NCBI GenBank assembly: GCA_036399715.1
Contig: DASWMO010000307.1
Location: 1 to 8,028 of the forward strand
Source of the DNA: DASVSE01 sp036399715
GTDB taxonomy: Bacteria; Bacteroidota; Rhodothermia; Rhodothermales; Rubricoccaceae
Reading direction: 5' to 3'
DNA length: 8,028 nucleotides
Shown here: in pieces, positions 1 to 7,824 of the stretch
Position numbering within the stretch: the first letter of the stretch is position 1
Layout of the letters: each line of letters begins with the position of its first letter
Notes under the pieces: generated by a model
What the model was told of the DNA's origin: nothing
The model's input: only the letters and a program-made list of their open reading frames with translations
Databases searched by the model: none
Made by a program: the position numbers and the translations under genes

Positions 1-41
1 GGCCCGGCGCTGTATCCTCCTCCGGCCCAGCATCCTCTGCC

Positions 42-653
42 GTGCGCTCTCCCGACGACGCGACCGTCCTCCTCTCCCGCGCCCAAGGGGGCGACGCCGA
101 CGCACGGGACCGGTTCGTCGGGCTCCTCTACGGCGAGCTCCGGCGCGTCGCCCAAGGTCATCGGAGGCGACTCGGCGCTGGCGACACCGTGAACACGACG
201 GCCCTCGTCCACGAGGCGTTCGAGAAGCTGGCCGGCCAGTCCGTCGTGTGGGCCGACCGCCGGCACTACCTCGGGTTCGCCGGGCGCGCCATGCGCGACG
301 TCCTCGTCGACTACGCCCGAGCGCAGGGGGCGGCCAAGCGCGGCGGGCCGGGCAGCCCGCTCTCGCTCGCCGGCTTCGAGGACGCCGTGCCGGCCGAGGA
401 GCCGACCGTCCGTGTCGACGAGGTCCTCGCCCTCGACGGCGCCCTCGACCGGCTCGCGGTCGTCCATCCCGACGCCGCGCGCGTCGTCGAGCTCCGGTAC
501 TTCGCCGGTCTCTCGCTCGACGAGACGGCCGAGGTGCTCGGGGTCTCCGAGAAGACGGTCCGGCGGCGATGGATCGTCGCGCGGGCATGGCTCCACGCCG
601 CCCTCTCCGAGACGGACTCGCCCGGCGGGGACGGCGAGATCACGGCCGCATGA
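42..653 (+). CDS. ECF-type RNA polymerase sigma factor (Sigma70_ECF / TIGR02999-like)
   Basis: This gene encodes a 203-residue alternative sigma factor that would direct RNA polymerase to a specific promoter set. Region sigma-2 covers about residues 8-97, with the TALVHEAFEKL helix at 53-63 and the aromatic, basic promoter-melting stretch around 68-100. After a variable linker, sigma-4 covers about 131-190, with the RVVELRYFAGLS stretch and a helix-turn-helix (LDETAEVLGVSEKTVRRRW) at 159-177. The ALVHEA signature is typical of the ECF family found beside Ser/Thr kinases in Planctomycetes, Acidobacteria and Rhodothermota. The GTG at 42 gives a normal length for the family, but the frame is open to the window edge, so a start further upstream is possible. 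The stop overlaps the kinase ATG (ATGA, 650-653). No anti-sigma gene is present, and the adjacent kinase is the likely regulator (inference). Family assignment is firm; the target genes are unknown. Confidence 0.94.
   Translation: MRSPDDATVLLSRAQGGDADARDRFVGLLYGELRRVAQGHRRRLGAGDTVNTTALVHEAFEKLAGQSVVWADRRHYLGFAGRAMRDVLVDYARAQGAAKRGGPGSPLSLAGFEDAVPAEEPTVRVDEVLALDGALDRLAVVHPDAARVVELRYFAGLSLDETAEVLGVSEKTVRRRWIVARAWLHAALSETDSPGGDGEITAA
650..653 (+). other. ATGA stop/start overlap coupling sigma factor and kinase
   Basis: The TGA stop of the sigma gene (651-653) shares its bases with the ATG of the kinase (650-652). No separate promoter or clear Shine-Dalgarno sequence is visible before the kinase, which fits co-transcription and translational coupling. 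If the kinase really starts at GTG 704, the genes would instead be 50 bp apart. Confidence 0.7.
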
Positions 654-2980
654 CCGGTCCGCCCCCCCGTTCTCGGGTAGACGGGCACGCCCTCTCTCCC
701 TCCGTGTCCGACGAGCCAGACCGATGGTCCCGCCTCGAGGCGGTCGTCCCCGAGGCCCTCGACCTTCTCCCGGCCGACCGCGCCGCGTTCCTCGACCGCG
801 CCTGTCGGGCGGACGACGGCCAGCCCGACGGCGACCTCCGGCGCGAGGCCGACCGCCTCATCGGGGCGTTCGCCGAGGCCGAGGAGGCGGGCACGGTGCT
901 CTCCCCGTTCGACGGGCTCGGTCTCCCCGGCGACGACCCGGGCGCCCCGCTCCCGGGCCCCGTCGGCCCGTGGCGCCCGACGGCCCGGCTCGGCGAGGGC
1001 GGGATGGGCGTCGTCTACTCCGCCGTACGGACTGACGCCTCGTTCCACCAGCGGGCCGCGCTCAAGCTCGTCCGGCCAGGCTTCGGACCGGATTTCGGGG
1101 CCCGGTTCGTCCACGAGCGGGCTGTCCTCGCTGGGCTCGACCACCCCAATGTGGCCCGGCTCCTCGACGGCGGCGTGACGGCCGATGGGCTCCCGTACCT
1201 CGCGATGGAGCTCGTCGACGGCGTACCGGTCACGGACTACGCTGAGCACCACGGGCTCACGACGGCCGCCCGGCTGGCCCTCTTCCTCCAGGTCTGCGAC
1301 GCTGTGGCCTACGCGCACCGGCAGCTCGTCGTCCACCGAGACCTCAAGCCGTCCAACGTCCTCGTCACGCCGGAGGGCAGCCCTAACGGCGGGCCCTCTG
1401 TGAAGCTCCTCGACTTCGGGATTGCGAAGCTGCTCGGGGAGGGGGCCGGCGACGCGCTCACGCGGTCCGGCCCGGGCCCGATGTCGCTCCCGTACGCGGC
1501 GCCCGAGCAGTTCCAGGGGCGCCCGGTTACGACGTCGACCGACGTGTACGCCCTCGGCGTGCTCCTCTTCGAGCTTCTCGCCGGGCACCGCCCATTCGAC
1601 CTCACCGGGCTCTCGGCCGGGGAGGCCGAGCGGACCGTCACGACGACGGCGCCGCCGCGCCCGAGCGCGCTCGCCGACACCCCGGCGGTCGCACGCGAAC
1701 TCCGCGGCGACCTCGACACGGCCGTCCTGAAGGCGCTCGCGAAGGAACCCGAGCGGCGCTACGCGAGCGTCGATGCGCTCGCCGATGACCTCCGGCGGTA
1801 CGCCGGGGGGAGGCCCGTTCGCGCCCGACCGGACACGCTGGCCTACCGGTCAGGCCGGTTCGTCCGTCGCAACCGCTGGGCCGTCCTGGCCGGGGCCGCT
1901 GCAGTCGCGGGCGCCGCTGCGCTCGTCGGGTTCTACACAGCCCGCCTCGCCGATGAGCGGGACCATGCGCTCGCGGCCCAGACCGAAGCCGAGCAGGTGA
2001 GCGCGTTCCTCCAGCGGATCGTCGCGGCCCCGAACACGGCGTGGTACAGCGAGGGCAAGGCGCTCGGACCCGAGACACCCGTCCGTGCGGTCCTGGACGA
2101 GGCAGCCGCCCGGCTCGACACGGTCGCGCTCTCTCCAGCCACGCGGGCCGACCTCCACCGGACCATCGGGAGCACCTACGGCGTGCTCGGCGACCACGAC
2201 GCGTCCCTCCGGCATGCCCGGGCGGCCCTTCGCATCCGCGAGGCGCTCTTCGCGCCGCCGCACCCCGACATCGCCGAGGCGCTCTACGGCCTTGCCGCTG
2301 CCCACGTCCGGAGGGGCGAGGAGGTCGCCGCGTTCCCGCTCTACCGACGGGCCGTGGCGATGCAGCGGGCGCGCAACGAGGGCGACAACTTCCCCTTCAT
2401 GGCGCAGGAGCTGGCGAGCCGGCTCCGAGACGCAGGGCGCCTAGCCGAGGCGGACGCCCTGCTCCGTGAGGCCCTTGCCTTCTCCGAGGCTACGTTCCAC
2501 GGGAGGCACTCCGGCTCCCGGTACCGTACACGGCTTCGGGCCCTGCTCCTCGGAGAGTTGGCCCTGAACGCGTACCTGCAGGGGCGCCTCGGCGAGGCTG
2601 AGCGGGAAGTCGCACGGGCCGACCGAGCACTCCGGGCGCTCCCGCCTGACGCCGACGCCCAGCAGCGGTGGCGGCTCGTACGGTGCGTGGCCGGGATGAC
2701 AGCGGATGCCCGGGGGCTCGATGCCACGGCGGACCTTCTCGCCTGCGCCGGGGACCCGGACTCGCGTGCGACCGCCTCACCGTTCCCGGTCGTCTCCTCC
2801 AGGCCAGCCTACCCGGTCCCCGCGGTGTACGAGGCCGTCGCGGTGCTCTATGACCGGCTCGGGCGGCCCGCTGACGCGGGGCGCAGCCGTTCCGCCGGCG
2901 ACACCCTGGCTAGTGCGCAGTCCGCCTACCGGCACGCGCTAGCCGCGACGAGCATGCTGGGGGAGTCGCAGGCTAGATGA
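650..2980 (+). CDS. Membrane-anchored Ser/Thr protein kinase with C-terminal TPR region
   Basis: This 776-residue protein is a Hanks-type kinase. A short helical N-terminal region (about 25-85, including LPADRAAFLDRAC) is typical of ECF-linked kinases. The kinase domain covers about 108-385: glycine loop GEGGMG at 115-120, ATP-binding Lys139, probable alpha-C Glu156, catalytic HRDLKPSN at 229-236, DFG at 255-257 and APEQ at 284-287. All catalytic residues are present, so it should be active. The activation segment has candidate phosphosites Thr271, Ser273 and Ser279. One transmembrane helix follows basic residues at about 409-429, placing the kinase domain in the cytoplasm and the TPR-like tail (about 495-660) in the periplasm, where it may bind a partner (inference). 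The ATG at 650 overlaps the sigma stop. A GTG at 704 (residue 19) is an alternative start close to the conserved region. The open frame extends upstream of 650, but that part is a shadow of the sigma gene. The last residues overlap the convergent radC remnant. Confidence 0.94.
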   Translation: MTGPPPRSRVDGHALSPSVSDEPDRWSRLEAVVPEALDLLPADRAAFLDRACRADDGQPDGDLRREADRLIGAFAEAEEAGTVLSPFDGLGLPGDDPGAPLPGPVGPWRPTARLGEGGMGVVYSAVRTDASFHQRAALKLVRPGFGPDFGARFVHERAVLAGLDHPNVARLLDGGVTADGLPYLAMELVDGVPVTDYAEHHGLTTAARLALFLQVCDAVAYAHRQLVVHRDLKPSNVLVTPEGSPNGGPSVKLLDFGIAKLLGEGAGDALTRSGPGPMSLPYAAPEQFQGRPVTTSTDVYALGVLLFELLAGHRPFDLTGLSAGEAERTVTTTAPPRPSALADTPAVARELRGDLDTAVLKALAKEPERRYASVDALADDLRRYAGGRPVRARPDTLAYRSGRFVRRNRWAVLAGAAAVAGAAALVGFYTARLADERDHALAAQTEAEQVSAFLQRIVAAPNTAWYSEGKALGPETPVRAVLDEAAARLDTVALSPATRADLHRTIGSTYGVLGDHDASLRHARAALRIREALFAPPHPDIAEALYGLAAAHVRRGEEVAAFPLYRRAVAMQRARNEGDNFPFMAQELASRLRDAGRLAEADALLREALAFSEATFHGRHSGSRYRTRLRALLLGELALNAYLQGRLGEAEREVARADRALRALPPDADAQQRWRLVRCVAGMTADARGLDATADLLACAGDPDSRATASPFPVVSSRPAYPVPAVYEAVAVLYDRLGRPADAGRSRSAGDTLASAQSAYRHALAATSMLGESQAR

Positions 2981-3239
2981 GTCTTCGCTCAGCGAAGCGC
3001 GTGTACTGGCCGACGAACCCGACGACGAGCGAGTCGACGACCGGGATGGTCAGGGCCTCCCCCGCTGCCTTGAGCTGGCGCGTCACATGGACGTCGGCCG
3101 ACGACGGCACGAGGTTGCCCGACCGGTGGTTGTGCGAGAGGATGACGGACCGGGCGTTGACGAGGAGCGCTCACTCGAACACCTCGTTCGGCGAGGCGAC
3201 CGAGGCGTCGACTGTCCCCGTGTAGGCACAGTGGGCCCG
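2973..3239 (-). pseudogene. RadC/JAB (MPN) domain protein remnant: 5'-truncated, internal stop
   Basis: Read on the minus strand, this stretch matches the C-terminal JAB domain of RadC-like proteins. It starts near AYTGTVDASVASPNEVFE, meets an in-frame TGA at 3171-3173, then continues as ALLVNARSVIL, the metal-binding SHNHRSGNLVPSSAD, and a normal family ending (VVDSLVVGFVGQYTRFAERR) to a TAG at 2973-2975. Both JAMM histidines, the serine and the aspartate remain, but the usual HNHPSG reads HNHRSG, and the DH usual before the LVVG-type strand reads DS. There is no ATG in frame and no recognisable RadC sequence beyond about 3239, so the 5' part is gone. RadC/JAB proteins of this kind are often carried on mobile or accessory DNA. 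The gene is almost certainly non-functional unless the TGA is a sequencing error; even then the start is missing. Its stop lies inside the end of the kinase gene (8-bp convergent overlap). Confidence 0.85.
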
Positions 3240-3253
3240 TGAGCGGGCCCATT
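3230..3253. terminator. Strong hairpin, possible bidirectional terminator
   Basis: TGGGCCCG (3232-3239) and CGGGCCCA (3244-3251) form a perfect 8-bp G+C-rich stem with a TGAG tetraloop, extendable by a G-T wobble and an A-T pair to 3230-3253. It lies between the convergent kinase and surface-protein genes, about 250 bp past the kinase stop and 115 bp past the other stop. Neither side has a T-run, so it is not a classical intrinsic terminator, and the role is inferred. It sits exactly at the truncated edge of the radC remnant, so it could also be a junction scar. Confidence 0.45.
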
Positions 3254-3277
3254 CGTCCAGCTCGGGCTGTTCCCTCT

Positions 3278-3309
3278 CGCTGCTCGTTGTAATGGAGCAG
3301 CTCGGCCAC
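3278..3309 (-). repeat. 32-bp direct repeat, copy 1 (3' side of the surface-protein gene)
   Basis: On the minus strand this begins GTGGCCGAGCTG and contains the core CCATTACAACGA. It matches positions 7825-7856 in the same orientation at 27 of 32 positions, with a fully identical 12-base core. It lies 60 bp beyond the surface-protein stop and overlaps the 3301-3330 hairpin. No third copy was seen in the window. Function unknown. Confidence 0.65.
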
Positions 3310-3330
3310 GGGGCCGGCGCCGTGGCTCAG
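3301..3330 (-). terminator. Hairpin downstream of the surface-protein gene, possible terminator
   Basis: GCCACGG (3305-3311) and CCGTGGC (3320-3326) form a perfect 7-bp stem with an 8-base loop. The base can extend to 3301/3330 with one wobble and one mismatch. It lies about 40 bp beyond the TGA of the surface-protein gene, the right place for a terminator or 3'-end stabiliser, but lacks a following T-run. One arm overlaps the 32-bp repeat. Confidence 0.4.
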
Positions 3331-3368
3331 AAAGCTCTTCGGGCCACAGCGCTCAACGGGCAGGTCCG

Positions 3369-6300
3369 TCAGCGCAGGACGGTGATCCGTCTGGTCCGCG
3401 TCTCGTCGCCCACCGACAGCCGGACGACGTAGACGCCCGACGCCAGCGACCGGGCGTTCCACACCGTCTCGTGCCACCCAGCCTCGCCGGGCTCCCCCTC
3501 CGCCAGACGGGCCACCTCGCGTCCGAGGAGGTCGTACACCCGGACGTCGACCAGGCCGGCCGCCGGGATCCCAACCCGGAACGTGACGTCCCCGCGCGAC
3601 GGGTTCGGCCAGGGCGCCGATAGAGTGAGCTCGGCCGGGAGACCGGACGGCGCCTCCGCTCCGACCGTCGCCACGCCGACCGAGACCTCCTCGACGTTGT
3701 TCGGGGTGAACCCGTCGAACGCCGACGTCGTCGCCGCCGAGCGGACCGTGTACCGCCCGAGAGGCGGCGACGCGACCGTCAGTTCGACGCGGGCGAACGT
3801 GCCCGCTTCGAGGGCCCCGAACGCGCACGTCACCGTCGTCGTCCCCGTGCACGTCCCCGTCGACGGGGCCGCCGTCATGGCGAGCCCGCCGGCCGTGAGC
3901 GTCACCGTCGCGTCCGTCGCGAAGTCGCCGGAGAGGTTGGCGACGACGGCCGCGAACGTGATCGGCTGGCCCTCGACGACGAAGTCCGGGGCGAGGACCG
4001 TCGTCGAGACGTCGGCCGTCTGGCGGATCTCGTGGACCACCATCGGTGTAGAGATGGGCGGGTTGAAGTCGAACACGATCGAGGCCTCGTTCTCGATGAC
4101 GGTCCCTGTGGGGAGCCCGGCCCGCGGCCGGACGAGGTACGTGATATAGCCCTGGCCCTCGGGCGAGGTCACGTTCGGGGGGAGGTCGATCCCGACGAAC
4201 CGGAACGTGACGACCTGGCCGGCGACGGAGTACGAGAACGTCGAGTCCGACGAGGTCGCGAGGACTTCGAGGGTCGCCGGGTCGAGGTCAGCGTCGAGCG
4301 TGTCCGTGACCGTCACGAACTCGGCGTTGGCCGTCGCCTGGGGGAGGTTCTCGAACTGGATTGTGTACGGGATCGGCTCGGTAGCCTCGGCGAGCGGGAC
4401 GAAGTACCGGACGCACCGGGTGACGAGCTGGCCGTCGACGGTGACGGTCCCGATCTCGCAGAGCGTCGTGGCGTCGGTCGTCTTGTCGTTGGGGTCGGCC
4501 GGGGCCTCCGGCGGCCCGCAGGCCCCGCCGGCCCCGGCGCCGCCACCCGTTCCACCGCCGGCCCCGCCACCGCAGCTCTCGCCCCCGCGCTGGCCCCCGG
4601 CCGCCGCCGCGGCGCTCTGGGCGGCAGCGGCGGCAGCGGCCCTAAACTTCGCCTCGTTCGGGGAGGGGTTTGGGGAAGTCGGCGGCGGCGGCGGCGGTCC
4701 GTGCGGGCCTTGATTCTGAATGACTGATTGTGCCACGCACGCAGCCGCACCCAAGGCGATGGCTCGGCTGAGCCGGTTGTTCGACGCGCTGGAGGAGGAG
4801 GCAGCAGAGGCGAGGGCCCGCCGGCACGCCCCCCCGATCGTCGTCCCCCTGCCGAGGAGCCCGAGCGCCGCTGGTTCGGCGAGCGCGTCGTACTCGGCCT
4901 GGAGGAGTGCCCGGACGGCCGCCGGCGCCTCGGCGAGGTCAATCCGGTACGCCTGCTCGACGTCGCGGTAGTGCCACCCGGCATAGCGGTCGATCGCCCC
5001 GTCGAAAGCCGTGTTCGCCCCGGCCGCGAGGCCGCCGGGCGTCGCCACCGTTGAGTTCATCTCAGAGAGGAGCCGAGTGAGCATCGCCGGTATCCCCCCG
5101 ACGTACCGACTCTCGGACTGGAGCGCCGCCTCGACGCTGGCGCTGATGGCACTAGCGTCGGCGGCGTTGACCTGCGCGAGGTAGGCGTCGAGCGGGGCGT
5201 GCCCGGTCGTCCGGAGCGCCCCCTCCACGAGGAAGCGGGCCCGTTCGAACGTCATGTGCTGGCCGGCGAAAACGGTGACGAGCCGGTCGGCCCCGAAAGG
5301 GATCCGCGGGTCGTCCGGCCCAGACGAGGGCTGCTCGGGGAACCGGACGTCTTCGGGCGCAATCCGCTGGCCGATGGAGAGCGGGACCGGCGTCCGCGGT
5401 GCAAGCCGGGCATAGAGGAGCGCGTCGGCCTCGGGGTCGGGCGCCGTCTCGGACTCGTAGAACAGGACGCCTGACGAGAACGGGGTCCCCGAGGCGACCG
5501 CGAACGCGACGAGGCTGGAGTCTTGCCGGCCGGCCGCGGCGAACGTGTACGCCGGGGCCTCGACGTTCGAGACGTTCCAGAGGTTGTAGTGGCTCCAGTT
5601 GTACCCGCCGCCGCCGGGCCCAGTCGGCGGCCGGACGCGCATCCCGCGGACGACCGTCGGGAGGACCTGGATGTAGCTCACGAACGGACGGACGGTGACG
5701 GGGACGACCTCGTTCGGCTGGCCCGGCCGCTCGACGACGAGGTCGTAAAGCCCGAACGCCCGCGGGCTCGTGAGGTCGAACCGGGCCTCGCGGAGCGTCC
5801 CCGTCCCGACGACCTGAGCCGGGATGACGCCGAGCGAGTCGGCGTCGAGGCACGCGGTGCACTCCAGCCGGGCCGCGGTGATACCGGGCGCGCCGGGGCC
5901 GGTCAGGAAGAGCGGCCGGACGCCGCCGCCGACCGGCGTCGTCGTGGAGACGGTGATCGGGCCGCCGGGGGCCGTCGCGACGGCTCTGACGATGAGGGCG
6001 TTGCCGGCCGTGTTCTCCTCGGCCACGAATGCGACCCCGGACGGGGCCCCCTCGGCGACGACCTGGCTGAACTGGCCCGTGATCCCATCCGGGCTCTCGC
6101 TTGTGAGCACTGTCCACTGGTCGCCGATGGCCGGCGTGAACCCCGGGCGGAGGCGGACGACGATGGCCCCGCCAAGGCGCGTGTTGCCACTGCCAGACGA
6201 GAACTCGACCGCGAGCGTGTCGCTCCGGCCGCCAGCATCCACGTCGATGACGAGCCGGGGGCTGCCCGAGACGAGCGACGGGCGGTAGGCGCTCAAGGAA

Positions 6301-7631
6301 CTGAGACGGGCCAGCGGCTGCTCAGGCGTTCCGGGGCTGACAGCCCCCTCTATCTCGAGGTCGCGCGGGAGCAGGAAGCGTCCCGTGCCGGTCAACGTCG
6401 TACCGTCCGGCACCGACCGTGAGCCTGGGGCCGCGAGGTCGAGCCGGCCGGTCAGCACGCGGAGCTCGGACCCGGGCAGGCTCCGGAGCAGTCCGCTGAA
6501 CCCGGACGTGCCGTCCGGCCCGGTCCTAAGCACCAGGCCAGCGTTATCGAATCGGCCCTCGCGGCCCCCGACCCCGCCGATGCCGGCGCTCCCTCCGAAG
6601 AGCTCGATGACGCCACCGGGCTCGTTGCGGACTACGCCGCCGGCGCGGAAGCCGAACCCGCTCCTGTCGATCAGGAAACGGCCTTCGTTGCGGAGCGTCG
6701 TCGCCTCAATGGACGCGAAGTTGCTCCCTGTCAGGGGGTGGACGAGCAGGCCCGTGTTGAGGAACGTGCCGCCGGCGCTCGTCAGGAGCGCGCTCCCGGA
6801 GAGCTGAAGCCCGGTCCCGCCGACCGCCAGCGTGGCCCCGCCTGGGGCCGCCGCGAACGCCCCGCCGCTCGCGTAGACGGCCCCCACGGGCGTCCCCGAG
6901 AGCGTCCCCGAGAGCACAAAGCCCGCCGTGCCCATCAGGAGCAGTTCAGTCCCAGCCGCGGCGTCGACGGTGGCGTTGGCGAGCACGCCGCCGCGGACGT
7001 CGAGCCGGCCCGCCGAGACCCGGACGGTCCCGCCCTGGACGTCGAGCGGGAGGTTGACCGTCTGGGTGCTCGTGTACGAGGCGTCGAGCGTGCCGCGGAG
7101 CCGGTATGTGCCCGGCCGAGACTCGACGCCGGCCGACGCCCCGCCCTGCATCTCCCACCGCCCGCCGGGGGCCACATCGAGCGTGCCCCCGCCGTCTAAG
7201 AGCGTCGTCCCCCCGTTCTGGACGAACACGCCCTGGACGGTGACCGTACCCGTCGTGAGGAGCCCGTCGGACCCGCCGGGTGTCCGGTCCAGGAGTTCCA
7301 GCCGCCCGCTTGGACGAACGAGTCCGTTGCCCGCGACGGTGAACCGGTTGAGGACCGTCAGCGTCTGGGTCCCGCTCGCGCCCCCGACGACGAGGCCGGC
7401 GACCGACCGGTCCGAGCTCGTCGTGGTGACGGTGTAAGTCCCGGCGAGCGTGATGCAGGCGGTGTCGGAGGCCTCGGGGACGTCGTCGGACCAGTTCGCA
7501 GCAGTCTCCCAGGGCCCGCCAGTCGGGTTGGTCCACGACGTCGTGCAGGTCTGGGCGAGGGCGGTCGGGGCCAAGAGGGCCAGGGCCAGGAGGGCCAGGG
7601 CCAGGAGGGCGGCCAGTAGCAGTCGGTTCAT
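3369..7631 (-). CDS. Large secreted beta-helix/Ig-like surface protein with T9SS type A sorting domain
   Basis: This 1420-residue protein should be exported by Sec and then placed on the cell surface or released by the type IX secretion system. A leucine/alanine-rich signal peptide occupies residues 1-26, with cleavage expected after ALA before QT. About 27-460 is glycine-rich with short beta-strand repeats like a right-handed beta-helix. About 460-555 resembles the end of such helices (IGDQWTVL). About 560-655 looks Ig/IPT-like (LYDLVVERPGQP). The stretch of about 660-970 is unrecognised, and its latter part (about 805-970) looks helical. Low-complexity runs follow: Pro (about 973-990), Ala (about 994-1012), Gly (about 1013-1038). 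About 1043-1200 resembles the domain that starts with PNDK and ends FDFNPPISTP (DUF7619-like). About 1204-1315 is DUF11/CARDB-like with a Cys pair. The end (about 1333-1420) is the sorting domain (PNPSRG, VYDLLGREVARL, SGVYVVRL). The ATG at 7631 is chosen because it starts the signal peptide, although the frame stays open to GTG 7856. An adhesion or structural role is possible, and no catalytic motif is seen. Confidence 0.93.
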   Translation of the reverse strand: MNRLLLAALLALALLALALLAPTALAQTCTTSWTNPTGGPWETAANWSDDVPEASDTACITLAGTYTVTTTSSDRSVAGLVVGGASGTQTLTVLNRFTVAGNGLVRPSGRLELLDRTPGGSDGLLTTGTVTVQGVFVQNGGTTLLDGGGTLDVAPGGRWEMQGGASAGVESRPGTYRLRGTLDASYTSTQTVNLPLDVQGGTVRVSAGRLDVRGGVLANATVDAAAGTELLLMGTAGFVLSGTLSGTPVGAVYASGGAFAAAPGGATLAVGGTGLQLSGSALLTSAGGTFLNTGLLVHPLTGSNFASIEATTLRNEGRFLIDRSGFGFRAGGVVRNEPGGVIELFGGSAGIGGVGGREGRFDNAGLVLRTGPDGTSGFSGLLRSLPGSELRVLTGRLDLAAPGSRSVPDGTTLTGTGRFLLPRDLEIEGAVSPGTPEQPLARLSSLSAYRPSLVSGSPRLVIDVDAGGRSDTLAVEFSSGSGNTRLGGAIVVRLRPGFTPAIGDQWTVLTSESPDGITGQFSQVVAEGAPSGVAFVAEENTAGNALIVRAVATAPGGPITVSTTTPVGGGVRPLFLTGPGAPGITAARLECTACLDADSLGVIPAQVVGTGTLREARFDLTSPRAFGLYDLVVERPGQPNEVVPVTVRPFVSYIQVLPTVVRGMRVRPPTGPGGGGYNWSHYNLWNVSNVEAPAYTFAAAGRQDSSLVAFAVASGTPFSSGVLFYESETAPDPEADALLYARLAPRTPVPLSIGQRIAPEDVRFPEQPSSGPDDPRIPFGADRLVTVFAGQHMTFERARFLVEGALRTTGHAPLDAYLAQVNAADASAISASVEAALQSESRYVGGIPAMLTRLLSEMNSTVATPGGLAAGANTAFDGAIDRYAGWHYRDVEQAYRIDLAEAPAAVRALLQAEYDALAEPAALGLLGRGTTIGGACRRALASAASSSSASNNRLSRAIALGAAACVAQSVIQNQGPHGPPPPPPTSPNPSPNEAKFRAAAAAAAQSAAAAAGGQRGGESCGGGAGGGTGGGAGAGGACGPPEAPADPNDKTTDATTLCEIGTVTVDGQLVTRCVRYFVPLAEATEPIPYTIQFENLPQATANAEFVTVTDTLDADLDPATLEVLATSSDSTFSYSVAGQVVTFRFVGIDLPPNVTSPEGQGYITYLVRPRAGLPTGTVIENEASIVFDFNPPISTPMVVHEIRQTADVSTTVLAPDFVVEGQPITFAAVVANLSGDFATDATVTLTAGGLAMTAAPSTGTCTGTTTVTCAFGALEAGTFARVELTVASPPLGRYTVRSAATTSAFDGFTPNNVEEVSVGVATVGAEAPSGLPAELTLSAPWPNPSRGDVTFRVGIPAAGLVDVRVYDLLGREVARLAEGEPGEAGWHETVWNARSLASGVYVVRLSVGDETRTRRITVLR
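7576..7610. repeat. 15-bp tandem repeat inside the signal-peptide coding sequence
   Basis: On the plus strand AGGGCCAGGGCCAGG occurs twice back to back (7576-7590 and 7591-7605), followed by a 5-base partial third copy. It encodes the alternating Leu/Ala core of the signal peptide on the minus strand. One unit equals five codons, so gain or loss of a copy would keep the frame and change only the hydrophobic core length. Confidence 0.75.
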
Positions 7632-7824
7632 CGAGGAGTCGGAGGGGGTCCACCCGGTAACCCGAGATTCGTCTGCCTTAGCGGTCACTCGTTGCCGGAC
7701 TAACGGCGGATGTGCCGGCGGGGGGATGTGAGGCCGTCGGCCTGCTGCTTGTCGCACGGGAGCACGCGGTCCGACGAGTCGGCACGGCTCGTTGTTGCTC
7801 GCGGAGCGTCCCCGTAGTTCGGTC

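Noticed and set aside
248..649. Upstream extension of the kinase frame
   Set aside because: It overlaps the sigma gene entirely and is arginine/proline-rich shadow sequence without kinase-family similarity; the ATG at 650 and the family N-terminus explain the gene.
311..1588. 425-codon minus-strand open frame opposite sigma and kinase genes
   Set aside because: Antisense shadow of two clearly recognised genes in G+C-rich DNA, with biased charged composition and no domain.
3230..3310. Integron attC site formed by the repeat and adjacent hairpins
   Set aside because: The core TTACAAC does not fit RYYYAAC and no matching GTTRRRY box is present at the other end; no integrase gene is in the window.
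2989..3852. 287-codon minus-strand frame across the radC remnant and the end of the surface-protein gene
   Set aside because: It runs out of frame through both, is Arg/Gly-rich, and no part of it resembles a protein family.
5580..5600. Apparent third copy of the repeat (GTTGTAGTGGCTCCAG)
   Set aside because: Only a few bases match and it encodes part of the surface protein (SHYNLWN), so the likeness is coincidental.
5523..6422. Long plus-strand frame opposite the surface-protein gene
   Set aside because: Antisense shadow with Arg/Asp-rich composition; the opposite strand carries a coherent signal-peptide-to-sorting-domain protein.
7680..7705. Sigma-70-like promoter (TTAGTC, 17 bases, TAAGGC) before the surface-protein gene
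   Set aside because: The spacing is right but each hexamer matches consensus at only about two positions, which is expected by chance.
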